Source: Vitis vinifera
Lineage: Eukaryota; Streptophyta; Magnoliopsida; Vitales; Vitaceae
NCBI RefSeq assembly: GCF_030704535.1
Contig: NC_081810.1
Span: 5,303,501 to 5,367,500 of the forward strand
Direction of reading: 5' to 3'
Length of the DNA stretch: 64,000 nucleotides
Positions within the stretch are counted from its first letter, which is position 1. Every line of letters starts with the position of its first letter. Below the pieces are notes generated by a model that was not told where the DNA came from, did no database searches, and saw only the letters and a list, made by a program, of their open reading frames with translations. Shown piece by piece: positions 1 through 11,900 of this stretch. A program made the position numbers and the translations under genes.

Positions 1-342
1 CTTAGGTAAGGTCTTTAGGTAAATTAATATGCCAATTTTGAAATGTTTTGCCTAAGGTACATTTGATAAAACTCTGGTTTTAATGAAATCGAAAATTTAA
101 AGAATAAACCGAGTTTTCAAAGATGCATGAAAAGGTATGAAAAACCCAAGTGCACCCATGCATTCATCTTACATTCGTTTCCTATGATCAAAAGTCTTCC
201 AAAAGTCTCGATTTTGTATCCATTTGGTCATTTGATGAATTTTCGAATTTATACCCGAGATTCTTTACCATTCAAACCAATTAGTCACTTAACCATGATT
301 TTTTATCATCAAAACCTGATTAGGAGAATCCTTGGGCTAACA
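1..342 (-). mobile_element. LTR, cut by the window edge
   Basis: This stretch is the reverse complement of the first ~340 bp of the solo LTR at 21948-23184, with scattered substitutions. Its plus-strand right end, ...GGGCTAACA, is the complement of the TGTTAGCCC start of that LTR, so the LTR reads on the minus strand and runs off the left edge. Just beyond it, at 343-355, the minus strand reads as a short purine-rich tract (ATATGGGGAGAT) directly against the LTR start. That is where a polypurine tract sits in a retrotransposon, so this is probably the 3' LTR of an element whose inside lies to the right. Confidence 0.75.
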
Positions 343-2055
343 ATCTCCCCATATTTGATGATGACAAACCTTGGTTATCTAGGAGATAAAGAAATCTCCT
401 TCTCAAACACTACTAATGACTTTTGTAGCCTCTTAACTCTGGATGAGTGTTTTTGTCCAAACATGAGATCGTAAGCAAGTTTCGTCCCAAAAAAAGAGAG
501 TTTGACATTGCCAATACATAGGTGTTAAGCAGTCGGAAGTTGGCCAATCTCTTGAGCAAGTTGAATCGAGATGCAACATGTCTTAGGTGGTTGGTTAGAT
601 GAGATTCAATTGTCAATTCTGAAGATAAGAATGTTGGCTAATAGATACAAGCAAGACTGCTTTGCTAGCCTTTGAGAATGAGGTACCCTTGGTTGCTCGA
701 GATGAAAATCATCTATATAGTCGAGGTGGAGATCATCCAGATTTTGGTACTATAGGCTTGTAAATAAGTCACTGACCATTTTCCAATGTGTAGTAGATAA
801 TGAATCAGTAGGCTCTAGTTTCTGTACTTGCTTATCTTGTTATGTAAACATAGATATAACCACGGACAAGGAATGGTAAGTCATAACATCTGTGGTTCAG
901 GTCATGGAACCTCAAGCTCTGAAGTACCTTGAAACCTGACCTCAACCAATACCTTTGAAGATAGGCACCTCAGTAGAAGACCACCATAAGATTGAGTGAA
1001 GTGTGAGACCTATAGTTGGTGTATAAGAAAGTAGGCACCCTAGCGAAAGACCACTTCTAGATCACACAAAATGTGAGGCTTGACTGTCAAAAAGTAAAGT
1101 CAACCACTTTTGGCATTTAGCATAAAAAAACTGCTAGCACATCCTATGACCATGCCCATTAGTCACATCAACAATAGGTAAAGACAAACAACATAAAAAG
1201 GAAAAACAAGAAGGAAAATGAAACCAAATGAAAAATAGAAAAAGAAAGTAGACTTTCGTATCCCCGTTGAAGGATTCATTTTTCCCATATGAGGAGAAAG
1301 AATATGTTATTTCAATTTGTATTTGTTTTTCTTGAATCCCATATTTCTGAAGCTTCAAAACTTATTCTTTCTTGAATATCACACAAGACATAAATAATTG
1401 AAGAGAAAATTTTAAAAAGGGAGACTTCCCTAGAAAGATTCAACTTCACTTTCGATTTTTCAAGATGACTTCTTGTTTGAGCTAAGCATGACTTAGACAT
1501 TCCCATAGACGGTGCCAAATCTGGAAGCAATTTTCCTATTAAACTTTGTGTTTTTCATCGTCTTTCCTACAATGGGCTTTCTCACTCTTTATATATAGTA
1601 GTGTTTGTTGACTTTTTGGGTCAATTATGGTGTTGTTTGCAACCTTTTAGCTAAATTTCTGGTCAAGAAACATGGGCTCTATCAGAAGGAGCATCCCAAT
1701 GATCATATGGGGATTTATGGTGGTAACTTTGGTGGATAGTACCTAAGGAATATATCTTTTCTTTGATGTAGGGTTGGAATGAGTTGCGTCATTTGAGGAC
1801 TACTTGGGACGACATGTACCTAATTTTTTGTATGATCGCAAAGAATATATAAGTTGGTGATGGAAGCATGAGAGGGTTTTGTGCATGATAAAACAAAGGG
1901 CATTAATGGTTATGAAGGTGGAAAGAAGTCACTACTATCGAATGTCCCATTTGCTTGGAAGGCTTCCAAGATGGAGACGTATGTAGGGCTTTTCCCAAAT
2001 GCAACCATGTCAGAATGTGTAGTCTCATGGTTGCTAGACAACAACACTTGCCCTA
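343..2055 (-). mobile_element. Degraded internal region of an LTR retrotransposon
   Basis: This is the DNA next to the polypurine-like tract of the LTR at 1-342, so it should be the 3' internal part of that element. I see no reverse transcriptase, integrase or gag motif in any frame; the open frames are short and random in composition. The right limit is set only by the start of the next LTR-like sequence at 2056. It may be a non-autonomous element or simply very old. No gene is visible. Confidence 0.4.
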
Positions 2056-3903
2056 TGTGGACCCGTATTTTTCAAGTGCATCCCCACTTGAATGGCGAGA
2101 CTCGCTTTTCATTTATTTGTGAAAAATTGATTTTTAGAAAAAAAACTTGAAGTCATCACTTATTTTAATTTTTTTAAAAGGGAAAACAAAATAAGAAAGA
2201 AAACCTGTGTGACTCCTTATTTGAAAAAAATATGTCTGCAAAAACAGAATCTAGATCCAAGGGTCAAGTTACTCATTGGGAAGGTACGGTGGTGAGCCGT
2301 AGCACCCCTCTAAGCCCATATACGAACAACCTCTAATAAACGAATTAAGGAAATTGTGGCAATTAATTAATTAATTATGGAGACCAAGAAAAATAATCAT
2401 GCAAATGAGTATGTACAAATCATGATGAAAATCAATATACACAAAAATAATGATGAAATTTAATTACAAGAATATACAAAATAAATAACAAGAGAATTAT
2501 GTAAAATGATTTATTGAACTAAATAAAAAAAGATATTAAAAAAAATAGTTTTCAAGAAACCTTAAAGATTTTTATTAAAAATGATTTTGAATTAATGATT
2601 TCAATTTATTTATTTACAAAAAAGAGTTAATTTTTCAAGAAAGTTATTTACACTTATTGTATCAAAAGAATTTATTACAAAATTTCAATTTGGGTACAAA
2701 AATTATTTTTACTTGTTTTTAATAGAAAATAATGAATTTTTACAATTTTATTTATAAAATTATTTTAATTTGTTTTCATTTAAGAAAAGTGACTTATACA
2801 AATTATTAAAAAAAATAACTTTATTTGCCAAAGAATTTTTAATTAAAAATTAATTTTTGGGACAACTTTATTTACAAAATTTTTTTTGGACAATTGCATT
2901 AAAAACAAATTTTCAAATTCTATTAAAAACAATTTTTTTTCCGGATTTTTCTAAATGAATTTTTATTATAAAAAAAACTTTCTTTTATTAAAAAGAATAT
3001 TTTCTGAACTATTATTTTATTAAAACATGTTTGTTGAATTGTTCCTCTTATTTAAACAAAATTTCTAAATTGTTCGATGTTCAATTCTGGACACAACAAG
3101 TAAATATATACAAATAAATACTTACAGAAACCAATAAAAATAAAACCAAATAGAAGTAGAAAATAAAACGTGTACCCAAACAAACTTATAACAAGTTCAA
3201 TGCTCCATTTATAGCTTTTCGAGTCTCACTTTCTCCCATGAAATTCCATACTCCACGTGTCATAAATCCGTACTCAGCTAACAATATTGCAGAATGGGTC
3301 TATGCAAAAACAAAAATAGTCAAAATGTAAATATCCAAAAATATGTAGAGTCCAAAATAATTATTTAAACCCAAATTCAAACTTTAAATTGATCCAATAA
3401 ATTTTTGTCAATAAAAATAGACCTAAATTAATAAATATAACCCAATAAAAATATCCTTCATGTCAATAGCCTTAGTCCAAACTTTCTAAGTTAATCACCA
3501 AAATACAACACAATTAGCCAAACCCAAAATATCACAAAACAAAATAAATTCAATTAGGCCCAATTTTAATATCTCATAATCCAAAATAAATGAGCCCAAA
3601 TCAATATCAAGTTTAAAAATGCAAGCCTAAAATCCATGAATAACAATAATACATACATATACTAACAATAAACCCGATCAAACATTTCAAAGCACAATAT
3701 CCATGAACCCAAATCAATAAATGAATCCAAATTGAAGTCCACAAACATGTCCACAATCTAAATCAATTACTGTACAGACCAAAAAATAAGATATAAAATA
3801 AAATATAGTAAAAAAGGAAATTTACCCTTTTTTTTTTTAACTATTGTTGGCAATGGTGAGTGCTGGAGGGAGAGAGAATGGGTATGGTAAGAGGAGAGTA
3901 GAA

Positions 3904-3942
<39 letters not shown>

Positions 3943-4411
3943 CTGAAAGAAAAGAAAATAAGAAGGAAGCAAAAGAAGAGTGTTTGGATCGTGAGAAATG
4001 GAGGGAAAATGAGGGAAATAAAAAAGACGAAAAAAAAATTCGGGCTACAAGAAAAAGAGGAGAGAAAAGATGGAAGAGAGGAGAGGGAGGGTATGGGTCT
4101 CAGGTGGGGTTACGGGCATGAGAGAGAAAGAGTAAGTGGGGTGGTTGGAAAAGTTAGGAAGAGAGAAGAGAAGTACAAACATGAGAGAGAAAGAGTGGGT
4201 GGGTGGTCGGGAAAGGTAGGAAGAGAGAAGAGAGAGAAAACAGAAAAGAAAAGAAAAAGTATAATAATAAATTAATAATAATAATAATAATATATAAAAT
4301 AATAAAAACTAATAATTATAAGGTGAGTGGACAAAAAATATCACCCGAGATTTAAAATCTAAGGACAGAATTAATGTAAAAATAAAATTGGGACAAATTT
4401 TGGAGTCTATA
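2056..4411 (-). mobile_element. Large LTR-like repeat, minus strand
   Basis: The minus-strand end (plus-strand TGTGGACCC at 2056) and the ~280 bp next to it match the end of the insertion at 14055-18542, which finishes GGGTCCACA. The other end reads TATAGACTCC on the minus strand, close to a TG-type LTR start with one base changed. No PBS, polypurine tract or coding domain is seen, so it is probably a solo or truncated LTR. It contains an (AAT)n run at about 3904-3938 and a purine-rich stretch at 3850-4260 with a ~63-bp direct repeat. No convincing target-site duplication was found. Confidence 0.5.
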
Positions 4412-5376
4412 CTTAGTCAATACTTACTTCTTTGAATAAAATTATAAAATTTTGCTTTCAATAAAAATAATAAAATTCAATTCTTTTAAATAAAATCAAA
4501 TTAAAATATTCTCTCATAAATAAATTTATAAAAATCCTTCTTCAAGTTATTTTTAACCATTATTTCGCTAATAAACAAAAATCGAATTGAATTACTTTCT
4601 TGAAAATGAAAATTGTAAAAATTTATTCTAGCAAAAGTAAATAAAATAAATAAAAATCATCTTCTTGTAAATCAAATAAAATTCAAACTTATATCTTTAA
4701 ATGAAATCGCACTTAATAAATTCCTTTAATAAAAAACAATAAAAATGATTTGAAAATGAATTTTGAATGCGAATAAAATTAAATATTTTATAAATAAATG
4801 GAAGCAAATTATTTGAAAATGAATTTGAATGCGAATAAAATTAAATCTTTTATAAATAAAAGGAAGCTTTGTGAATAATTAGATTGATTTTTAATTAAAA
4901 TAAATTTTTTCAAGATTTTTTTAAAATTGTATGATGATATTTGAAATAACAAAATTTATCTAATAAATCATTTTGTATATTTATCATGTATCAATTTTAT
5001 ATATTTGTGTAATTCACTTTTATCATTGTTTCGATGTACACTTTTATTATTATTTTTTTTCGTATCCATGATTTATTGATCAATTGTCATAATTTTTTCA
5101 TTTGTTTAGTAAAGATAGTAAGTATATGAGCTTAAAGGAGTGATACGATTTATTATCATATCTTCCTAATAGCTAACCTCACCTCAAAATCCAATTTTGA
5201 TTTAGATTTATGTTTTCTTCAAATAAGGACTTATACAAAGTTTTATTTTCTATTTTGTTTTCTCTTTTAAAAATAAATTAAAATAAATGATGACTTAAAA
5301 TTTTCAAAAATCATTTTTTTCATTAAAAAAAAATAACAACTATCACGATGTGATGCACATGAAATACACGGGTCCA
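4412..5376 (+). mobile_element. 3' part of a second LTR of the same family, plus strand
   Basis: The stretch 5120-5376 follows the same order of blocks as the ends at 18260-18542 (plus) and 2056-2340 (minus): an 'AAATAAGGA' block, an A/T-rich 'TTTTGTTTTC' block, then a terminal GGGTCC. It is more diverged, and the terminal CACA is changed to CATA. The 4412-5119 part is AT-rich with two near-identical ~60-bp blocks around 4750 and 4810. No gene is visible. Confidence 0.4.
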
Positions 5377-6030
5377 TATTAATATGTTTATATTTTCTTC
5401 TTATTATAATTTAAATGATAATATTAAAGAAAAAATTATGAAACATTTTAATATCTTAGTTGTTTTCGTATAACTTTACTTTTGTATAATTATTTTAATT
5501 AAAATAATATATAAATAATGTATATTAATGATATTACGATATGGTTCAACAATACTCCGATTATTGAATCATGATACGATGAATTTTTGGTTCAATAACT
5601 AGCTTAGAAACCATGAGATAGCAAGATAATTTTTTTATTTTTTGAAAAATTATATTCTTTAAAAAACATATTACAGATCAAATATTTATCAATTTAAATT
5701 CCATAAAAAATACTTAATGTTAAAACAAATAATGGAACACTTCTGTAAGTATTACCCAATACATTTTTTTTATTTATGAAAACGAGGTAATGAAGTACTT
5801 ATCAACTTCATCAAAGTCAACATCATTGTTGCAAAATTTAACTTCCATTTTTCAAATCGGTTGAAAGAGAGTAGGAGATAAATACATTTATTAATTGTTT
5901 GTTTTCCTCATACACGTGAAACATAAAATGATGGTGAGGAGCATGCTCAAGAATTTTTATTTTTCCTACAATTTTTTATTTCTTGGTTGGTTTTGCATTT
6001 TTCAAAATAAAAATTCTTCGTTATACTTTT
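5377..6030. other. AT-rich flank left of the duplicated unit, no gene seen
   Basis: The DNA here is about three quarters A+T with homopolymer runs and no open frame of interest. Its right edge is where similarity to unit B begins, at a shared TAAGTGCGGGAAAATA block (about 6030 here, about 23911 in unit B). Confidence 0.5.
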
Positions 6031-6647
6031 TCTATTTTAAGTGCGGGAAAATAAAAGAAATTTGAGAAGTGTCAATGTTCCTGACAAATCATTAACAAAA
6101 GAGAGAATTATGTTTTGGGCCCAGTTGGGCCCAAAAAATAACATTTGGCTCATTTATCATGTATATTTAAGCCCAAGACCCAAACAAACCATGAAAATTA
6201 AGATGAACGATATTGTTCTTCATTAATCCTTAAAATATCCTTAACTCTTATATAGGCATAAGTGAATGTGAATTTCAATTTTTTTGTGTTTTTTTTTTCC
6301 CTTTTCTATTCCGTATTAAGTATTACTCATTTCTAACCTTTTTTTTTTCTTCTAATCTATATTTCTATTTTATGTCAAATAAAAAGCAATAATGTTTTTT
6401 TGTTTTTTATTTTTAAAGATATTGAATCTTTTTGCTCTTACTATAAGTAATGATAAAAATTTTGAGATTTTTCATCCAAATATTTTTTTTATCTTTTTGT
6501 ATTCATCTTTTAGTTTAATTTTTTATTTTTTATTTTAAATTTATATTACCCTTTCATTTATATTTTTCTCTTATTTTTAATTATTTTTTATATTTGCTAC
6601 ATTAGCCATATTTTAAAAAAATTTTAAAATTGACTATCACTTCACTC

Positions 6648-6708
<61 letters not shown>
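6648..6708. repeat. (TA)n microsatellite
   Basis: About 60 bp of uninterrupted TA dinucleotides inside the MULE-type insertion. Confidence 0.95.
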
Positions 6709-6711
<3 letters not shown>

Positions 6712-7324
6712 TTTTAGCTTTTTAATTTTTAATTTTTTTATTTTAAAATTTTTTAAAAGATAAATTTATTGAAAAAAATAACTAAGATATGAAGTTCTAA
6801 TATTATATTAATAATTTTTCTTATTCAGATAGACTAATGCAAAGTATTTTGATTCACAACAAGAAATTTGTCAATACAATTTTTTAGTAAAACTTTAGAA
6901 ATTAAGTTTCAAATAAAATATATCATATGCAATTTTATCTAAAAATTATTGAAAGTGGTATTTAATTTTTTTTTTATTGACTTTCAAACTTATCTAATTT
7001 TTTTTACTTGAAAGGTAATAGAACATGTTTAGAAAAAAAAAATTAGTTTTTCATTTTTTAAATAAATGAGTATAAATATATTAAAAGAATTAAATAATCT
7101 AAGTAAAAAATTTGATAAATATGATTATAATTTTAAATATAGATTCATTTGGATAAAATTTCACAAAAAAAAAGTAGAAAGAAATAACATTGCTAAAACT
7201 ACAAAAACAAAATATGCAATTACAAAAATTTGATGATGAAATTTAAAAATAAAATTCAAAACAATTATTGAGTGAGAGAATTTGAGTGGGGAAAAAAATA
7301 TTTGAGTGGAAAAAAATGGGAAAG

Positions 7325-7782
7325 TTTTTCAAAATTACTTGAAATCCTTAACAAAAAGTAGTCTTGTACACCCTTATACAATTAGTAAATTTGTCTTGTA
7401 CAGTTAGTGTAATACCCTTGTACAATAACTCAAATTTCATACATCATCTCATGAATATCTGAAAATAGGTCGGTTAACCATGTTTGCATTGGTTTGGTTT
7501 TAAAAAAGAAGAAAAATTGTTATGTAATTTTGTTTTACAATCATCATAAGTGAGGTACCTATTCAAATGACCATATACAAGTTGGATAAAGTGCATGAGA
7601 TGAATGTATACTTAACCAATGTGTGTAGGGAATGTCATTTATCATCGGTTAGGGGAAATAAACAAACAAGTTTTTCAGAATCACTTAAAATCATTTATAA
7701 ATAATAGTCTTGTACACCTTTGTACAACTAGTATATTTGTCATGTACACTTAGTGTAAATACCTTGTACAGTGACTCAAATA
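7325..7782. repeat. Two ~110-bp direct repeats inside the MULE-type insertion
   Basis: 7325-7437 and 7672-7782 share a series of GTACA-containing phrases (CTTGTACACC, TTGTACA, ACTCAAAT) in the same order with scattered substitutions. Their spacing is about 347 bp. Confidence 0.7.
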
Positions 7783-8996
7783 AAACGTTATTTTATTTTC
7801 TTTTCAATGCAAAATGTAATTAAAAATAAGACAAAAAATTACTTAAAAACTATTATTTAAGCCAAGTTTATTTATTTATTTTCTTTTATTTTTGGAAATA
7901 AAGAAAAAAGAATAAAAAATTTATTTAACCATGAGAAATATGAATATAAGATTAGTTGGAAAATTCCAAATTTATTTATTTATTTCATTTTATTTTTGGA
8001 ATTAAAGAAATAAAAAATAAAATATTTATTTAATCATTAAAAATATTGATATAAGATATGTTAAAAAATAGAAATAACCCCAAATTTATTTACTTATTTC
8101 ATTTTATTTATTTAAATTAGAAATTAATTTATTTTAATAGATTAAAATGTGCACAATTGATTTATTACTTTGTTAATTATGGATATATTAAAATTTTCTA
8201 TTAGACAAAAAACAAATAAAGAAAATAAAATTAAAAAGAGTAATAAATATATATAATTTAATTATTTAATTATTTTTCATGTAAAAGATAGTTCTACAAA
8301 AAACACATAATTGATCAATTTCTTTATTTAATTGTAAACATACTATATTTTTTTTATTACTATTAAAATAACTAATGGAAAAAAAATAAAAATGGATAAT
8401 CAATTAATGAAATTTAATTATTTTTATTATTTTCATATAAAAAATAGTACTAAACAAGGTTTTCAATTTTTATTTTCAAAAATAGTTTTCATTTTTTAAT
8501 TAAATGTTTTTTCAAAAAGAAAATATAAAAAATATAAATCATATTACTATTTTTTAGAAAGTATTTTTTAAAGTAGTTTTTGAATATAATTTTTCTTTAT
8601 TTATAATTTAAAATAGAAAATAGTGTTGATTTTCAATTATTTATCATTTTTTAAAAAAAAAAACAATGAAAAATCCAAATTGTTAAAATAGAATTATTAT
8701 GGTTGCATGAATAGTTGTGCAGTAAAGACAAAAAAAACTTATGTGAAAGGTCATTGAGTATTTTAATTCATCATTATTTTATATAAAAATTTGAAAAATA
8801 TATTGATTTTTTAACATCTTATAGCATTTCGATCTTATATCATTTCCATGATTATGAAAGTTATACGACACAGTTCTCCCTTAACAAAAAGCAAAGTATA
8901 ATAATTACGTACTTTTTTTAATTTTATTTTATTATTTATCCCATTCCAGCCTTGATCCTCCTCCTCATCCTTTCCCAGGTTCTTCTCGACTTCGAC

Positions 8997-11900
8997 ATGA
9001 AGATGCACATTCGGAGTATCTTATCCTCCTACTTGACCAGGAAGCCAATCAGTAAAAGCCCCATTTTTAGATCTCTTGGCCAAAACCATTTCTTTACCAG
9101 CAGTACCTCCCGGTCCAATCAAGTCATCACTTGCAAGGGTAAGCTTCAGATTTCATTCTCTGTTTTAGCATTTATCCACTTCGAAACAACTCGATTTTCT
9201 TCTAATCCACCCCATACTCCCTCAATTTTTTACAAATTTTGAGAAAAAAGCATGCGGATTTGCTTCGTATCACCTAAGGTTTCTGAGTTGATCCATAATT
9301 AGACAAATTATGATGTTCGACAGCGGCGGTGTGTTGGGGAGCAGGGGAGGCGGTGAAGGTGGAGGAGATACAGGTAGAGCCACCCAAATCGTCTGAAGTT
9401 CGGGTTAAGATGATGTATGCTAGTATCTGCCACACAGACATCTTATGTTGCTCAGGATTTCCGCTGGTGAGTATCCCTTACACCAGTTTCCTCCATGAAC
9501 GTGTAGTTTTGTAATCTGATCTCCGTTTTTATTGGGTAGCATCATTTGGGTGTTTGTGTTTGATTTCAGCCTCTGTTTCCAAAAGTTCCAGGCCATGAAG
9601 GTGTTGGGTAAATTTTTCTGTCTTTCACCACTCTTAGAGAAGATCTTTTGTGTGTTTTATCTTCTGTGTTTAAAAGTAGATGCGATCAAACAATAAATAA
9701 AAACGAACAAAAAAAAGAAGAAGAGGAAAACCCAAATGAACTTCAGATCTCAAACGGCAGAAAAAACAAGGCAAGTGATCGCTCAGTAGTTCTGAAAAAT
9801 GACTGGTGGTTGGAATAGTGTTTTTATGCGCGAATGGCAACGGTCAGTTAATGAGTGGCAGGCTGACCTTTTGGAAATTTTCCTTTTCCTTGACCGAAGT
9901 TCATGACCGGACTTCTTCCTACAGCCAGCCACTTGCCTAAAATGTTGATTTTTCTGTAGTTCTTGCCCTTGAAGCATATAAAGGCTCTTTGCGTGAAGAG
10001 GCACTAGTGCTCTTTCATTAGCCCTCTTCCCCCCGGCATTCACATTCCAGTTTCTTCTTCATCTCACCTATGGACTTGGAAGGAAAAGAAAGCCCTTCTT
10101 CCTTTTTACTTATTTGTTTTACTGAGTGTGCTTAAGATTGGAATATTATTAGGCACGTTTTCCCACTTATATTAAGTAGGGCGTGTCTCAAGACCTTCTT
10201 GTTGTGTATGGGTAATGAAATATATATCCCTTTCTTTTTGCACTTAGAAAAGAGCACTGCTAACATGAGAGCCAATCTTCTTCAATAGGGTTTGTAAGTC
10301 GGATTTCATTATTTGAAAGCTCTATAAAAATTTATAAAATGTAACGCTTCTCTATAAATTATAGAAGTTTCACTGCACCAACAACTCCCATTTTTAAGCT
10401 TTCATTTGAATTCACAAATTGGCACAAACTCTTGACCAGGAGATCTCATGAAAAGAAAGGTCCCTTCCTTCTGTTATAATCGAAGAAGTCAAGGCTCTAT
10501 AAAGAGTCAACTGTAAGGCTTAAGAGGGGATCGATCACTAGGGAGATAGAGAGGGTTGTTTGTCTCGACTAATCCATTAGAGGTTGAAGCTTTGGGCATA
10601 GCCCCTAGGGAGGAGTAGAGTCCAACAATATTGAGCTCCAAAATAGAGTTTCTATTCAAATCCCCACTGAACAAGATGCCTTAAGGAGAATAGCGGAAGT
10701 AGTGTGCCAAATAGCATTCACAAAGAAATGGTGTAAGCGAAAGGGAAGTCACAATGGTTAGCGGCTGCCGGATGAGTTTTTCTTATCTAATTTCCCCTTT
10801 AGAAATGAGACAATAAGCCCATCAACATGGAAGCTTCTACTAACTTTTAAATAAATTTTTATAATAAAAAATAGTTGTTTATCCAAGTTAATTTGTAAGA
10901 TAATAAATATGATGAAAACAATGTAAGTGAAAGATAATATTAATTTTAAAATAATAAAATAATTATTTATAATTATTTTTTATTTTTTCTGAAAAGTAAG
11001 TAAAAGCTCAAAAAGGAATTTTTTTTTAAATGAGATCACTTGCTAGTATCATATATGATAGATGAAGATTAAATATGATAAAAAGTTATTAAAAAATAGA
11101 TTAAATAAAAGTAATTTTGTCATCCAATCACCCCTATCACTCAAAAAGGTCATAAAAAAGTTAACAAAAAAAAAGTGGTAAAATAATCACATTTTCCTAT
11201 GAAATTTGGAAAGGTTCTAAAAATATAGTGCTAGAATGTCTTATAATAACTAATTATTGATAGTTTTCTTTGTTTTTTGAATTGGGAAAATGTGAAATAA
11301 AAGGATCAAAGAAGCAATAAAAAATGGAAGGCAGTGAAAAAAATGGTTGGTGACTAGTTATTGATGTTCTCCTATTGTCTCTTAAATAGAAATATTGAAA
11401 GTTGTGTAAATCTTAAAATAATTTTCATTACAAATTTTTTTTTTAATAATAACTAATTAATAGAAATTATGATTCCTTGTGAATGCAGCATGATGGAGAG
11501 CGTGGGCGAAAATGTGATAGCCTTGAAGGAGGGAGATCTAGTTATTCCAACCTATTTAGGGGAGTGTGGAGAATGTGAAAATTGTAAGTCGGGAAAGACC
11601 AATTTATGCCTCGAACACCCCCTAACTCTTAATGGTTTGATGCTTGATGGCACTTCCAGGATGTCTATTAGGGGCCAAAGGCTCTACCACCTTTTTAGCT
11701 GCTCCACATGGGCTGAGTATATGGTTGTGAATGCCAACTACCTTGTCAAGATTGACTCAAGAATAGCTCTGTCAGAAGCTAGCTTCCTCTCATGTGGCTT
11801 TTCCACTGGATATGGGGCAGCTTGGAAAGCGGCCAAGGTTGAAAAAGGTTCTAGTGTTGCAGTTCTAGGCCTTGGTGCTGTTGGATAGGGGTATGTATGG

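Larger units (their letters stand above)
6101..8880. mobile_element. Mutator-like (MULE-type) insertion, non-autonomous
   Basis: The insertion is bracketed by a perfect 9-bp direct repeat, TTAACAAAA (6092-6100 and 8881-8889). Unit B has a single copy at the matching place (about 23965-23973), so it is the empty site. The ends are weak inverted repeats: GAGAGAATTATG on the left against GGGAGAACTGTG (complement of the right end), 9 of 12 matching. A 9-bp duplication is characteristic of Mutator-superfamily transposons. The 2.78-kb interior is AT-rich, with no transposase frame, a (TA)n tract at 6648-6708 and internal direct repeats. A deletion from unit B between 9-bp repeats is the alternative. 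Confidence 0.65.

Noticed and set aside
3844..4275. 143-residue open frame with a poly-Asn run and many Lys/Arg/Glu
   Set aside because: It is the translation of an (AAT)n microsatellite and a purine-rich stretch inside an LTR-like repeat; no protein-like composition.
2051..4416. Target-site duplication around the LTR-like repeat 2056-4411
   Set aside because: The flanks CCCTA and CTTAG do not match, so no duplication is claimed.
8952..8996. Longer N-terminus for A1 from an upstream TTG
   Set aside because: Plant nuclear genes start at ATG; the first in-frame ATG is 8997 and B1 has the same one at 24080.
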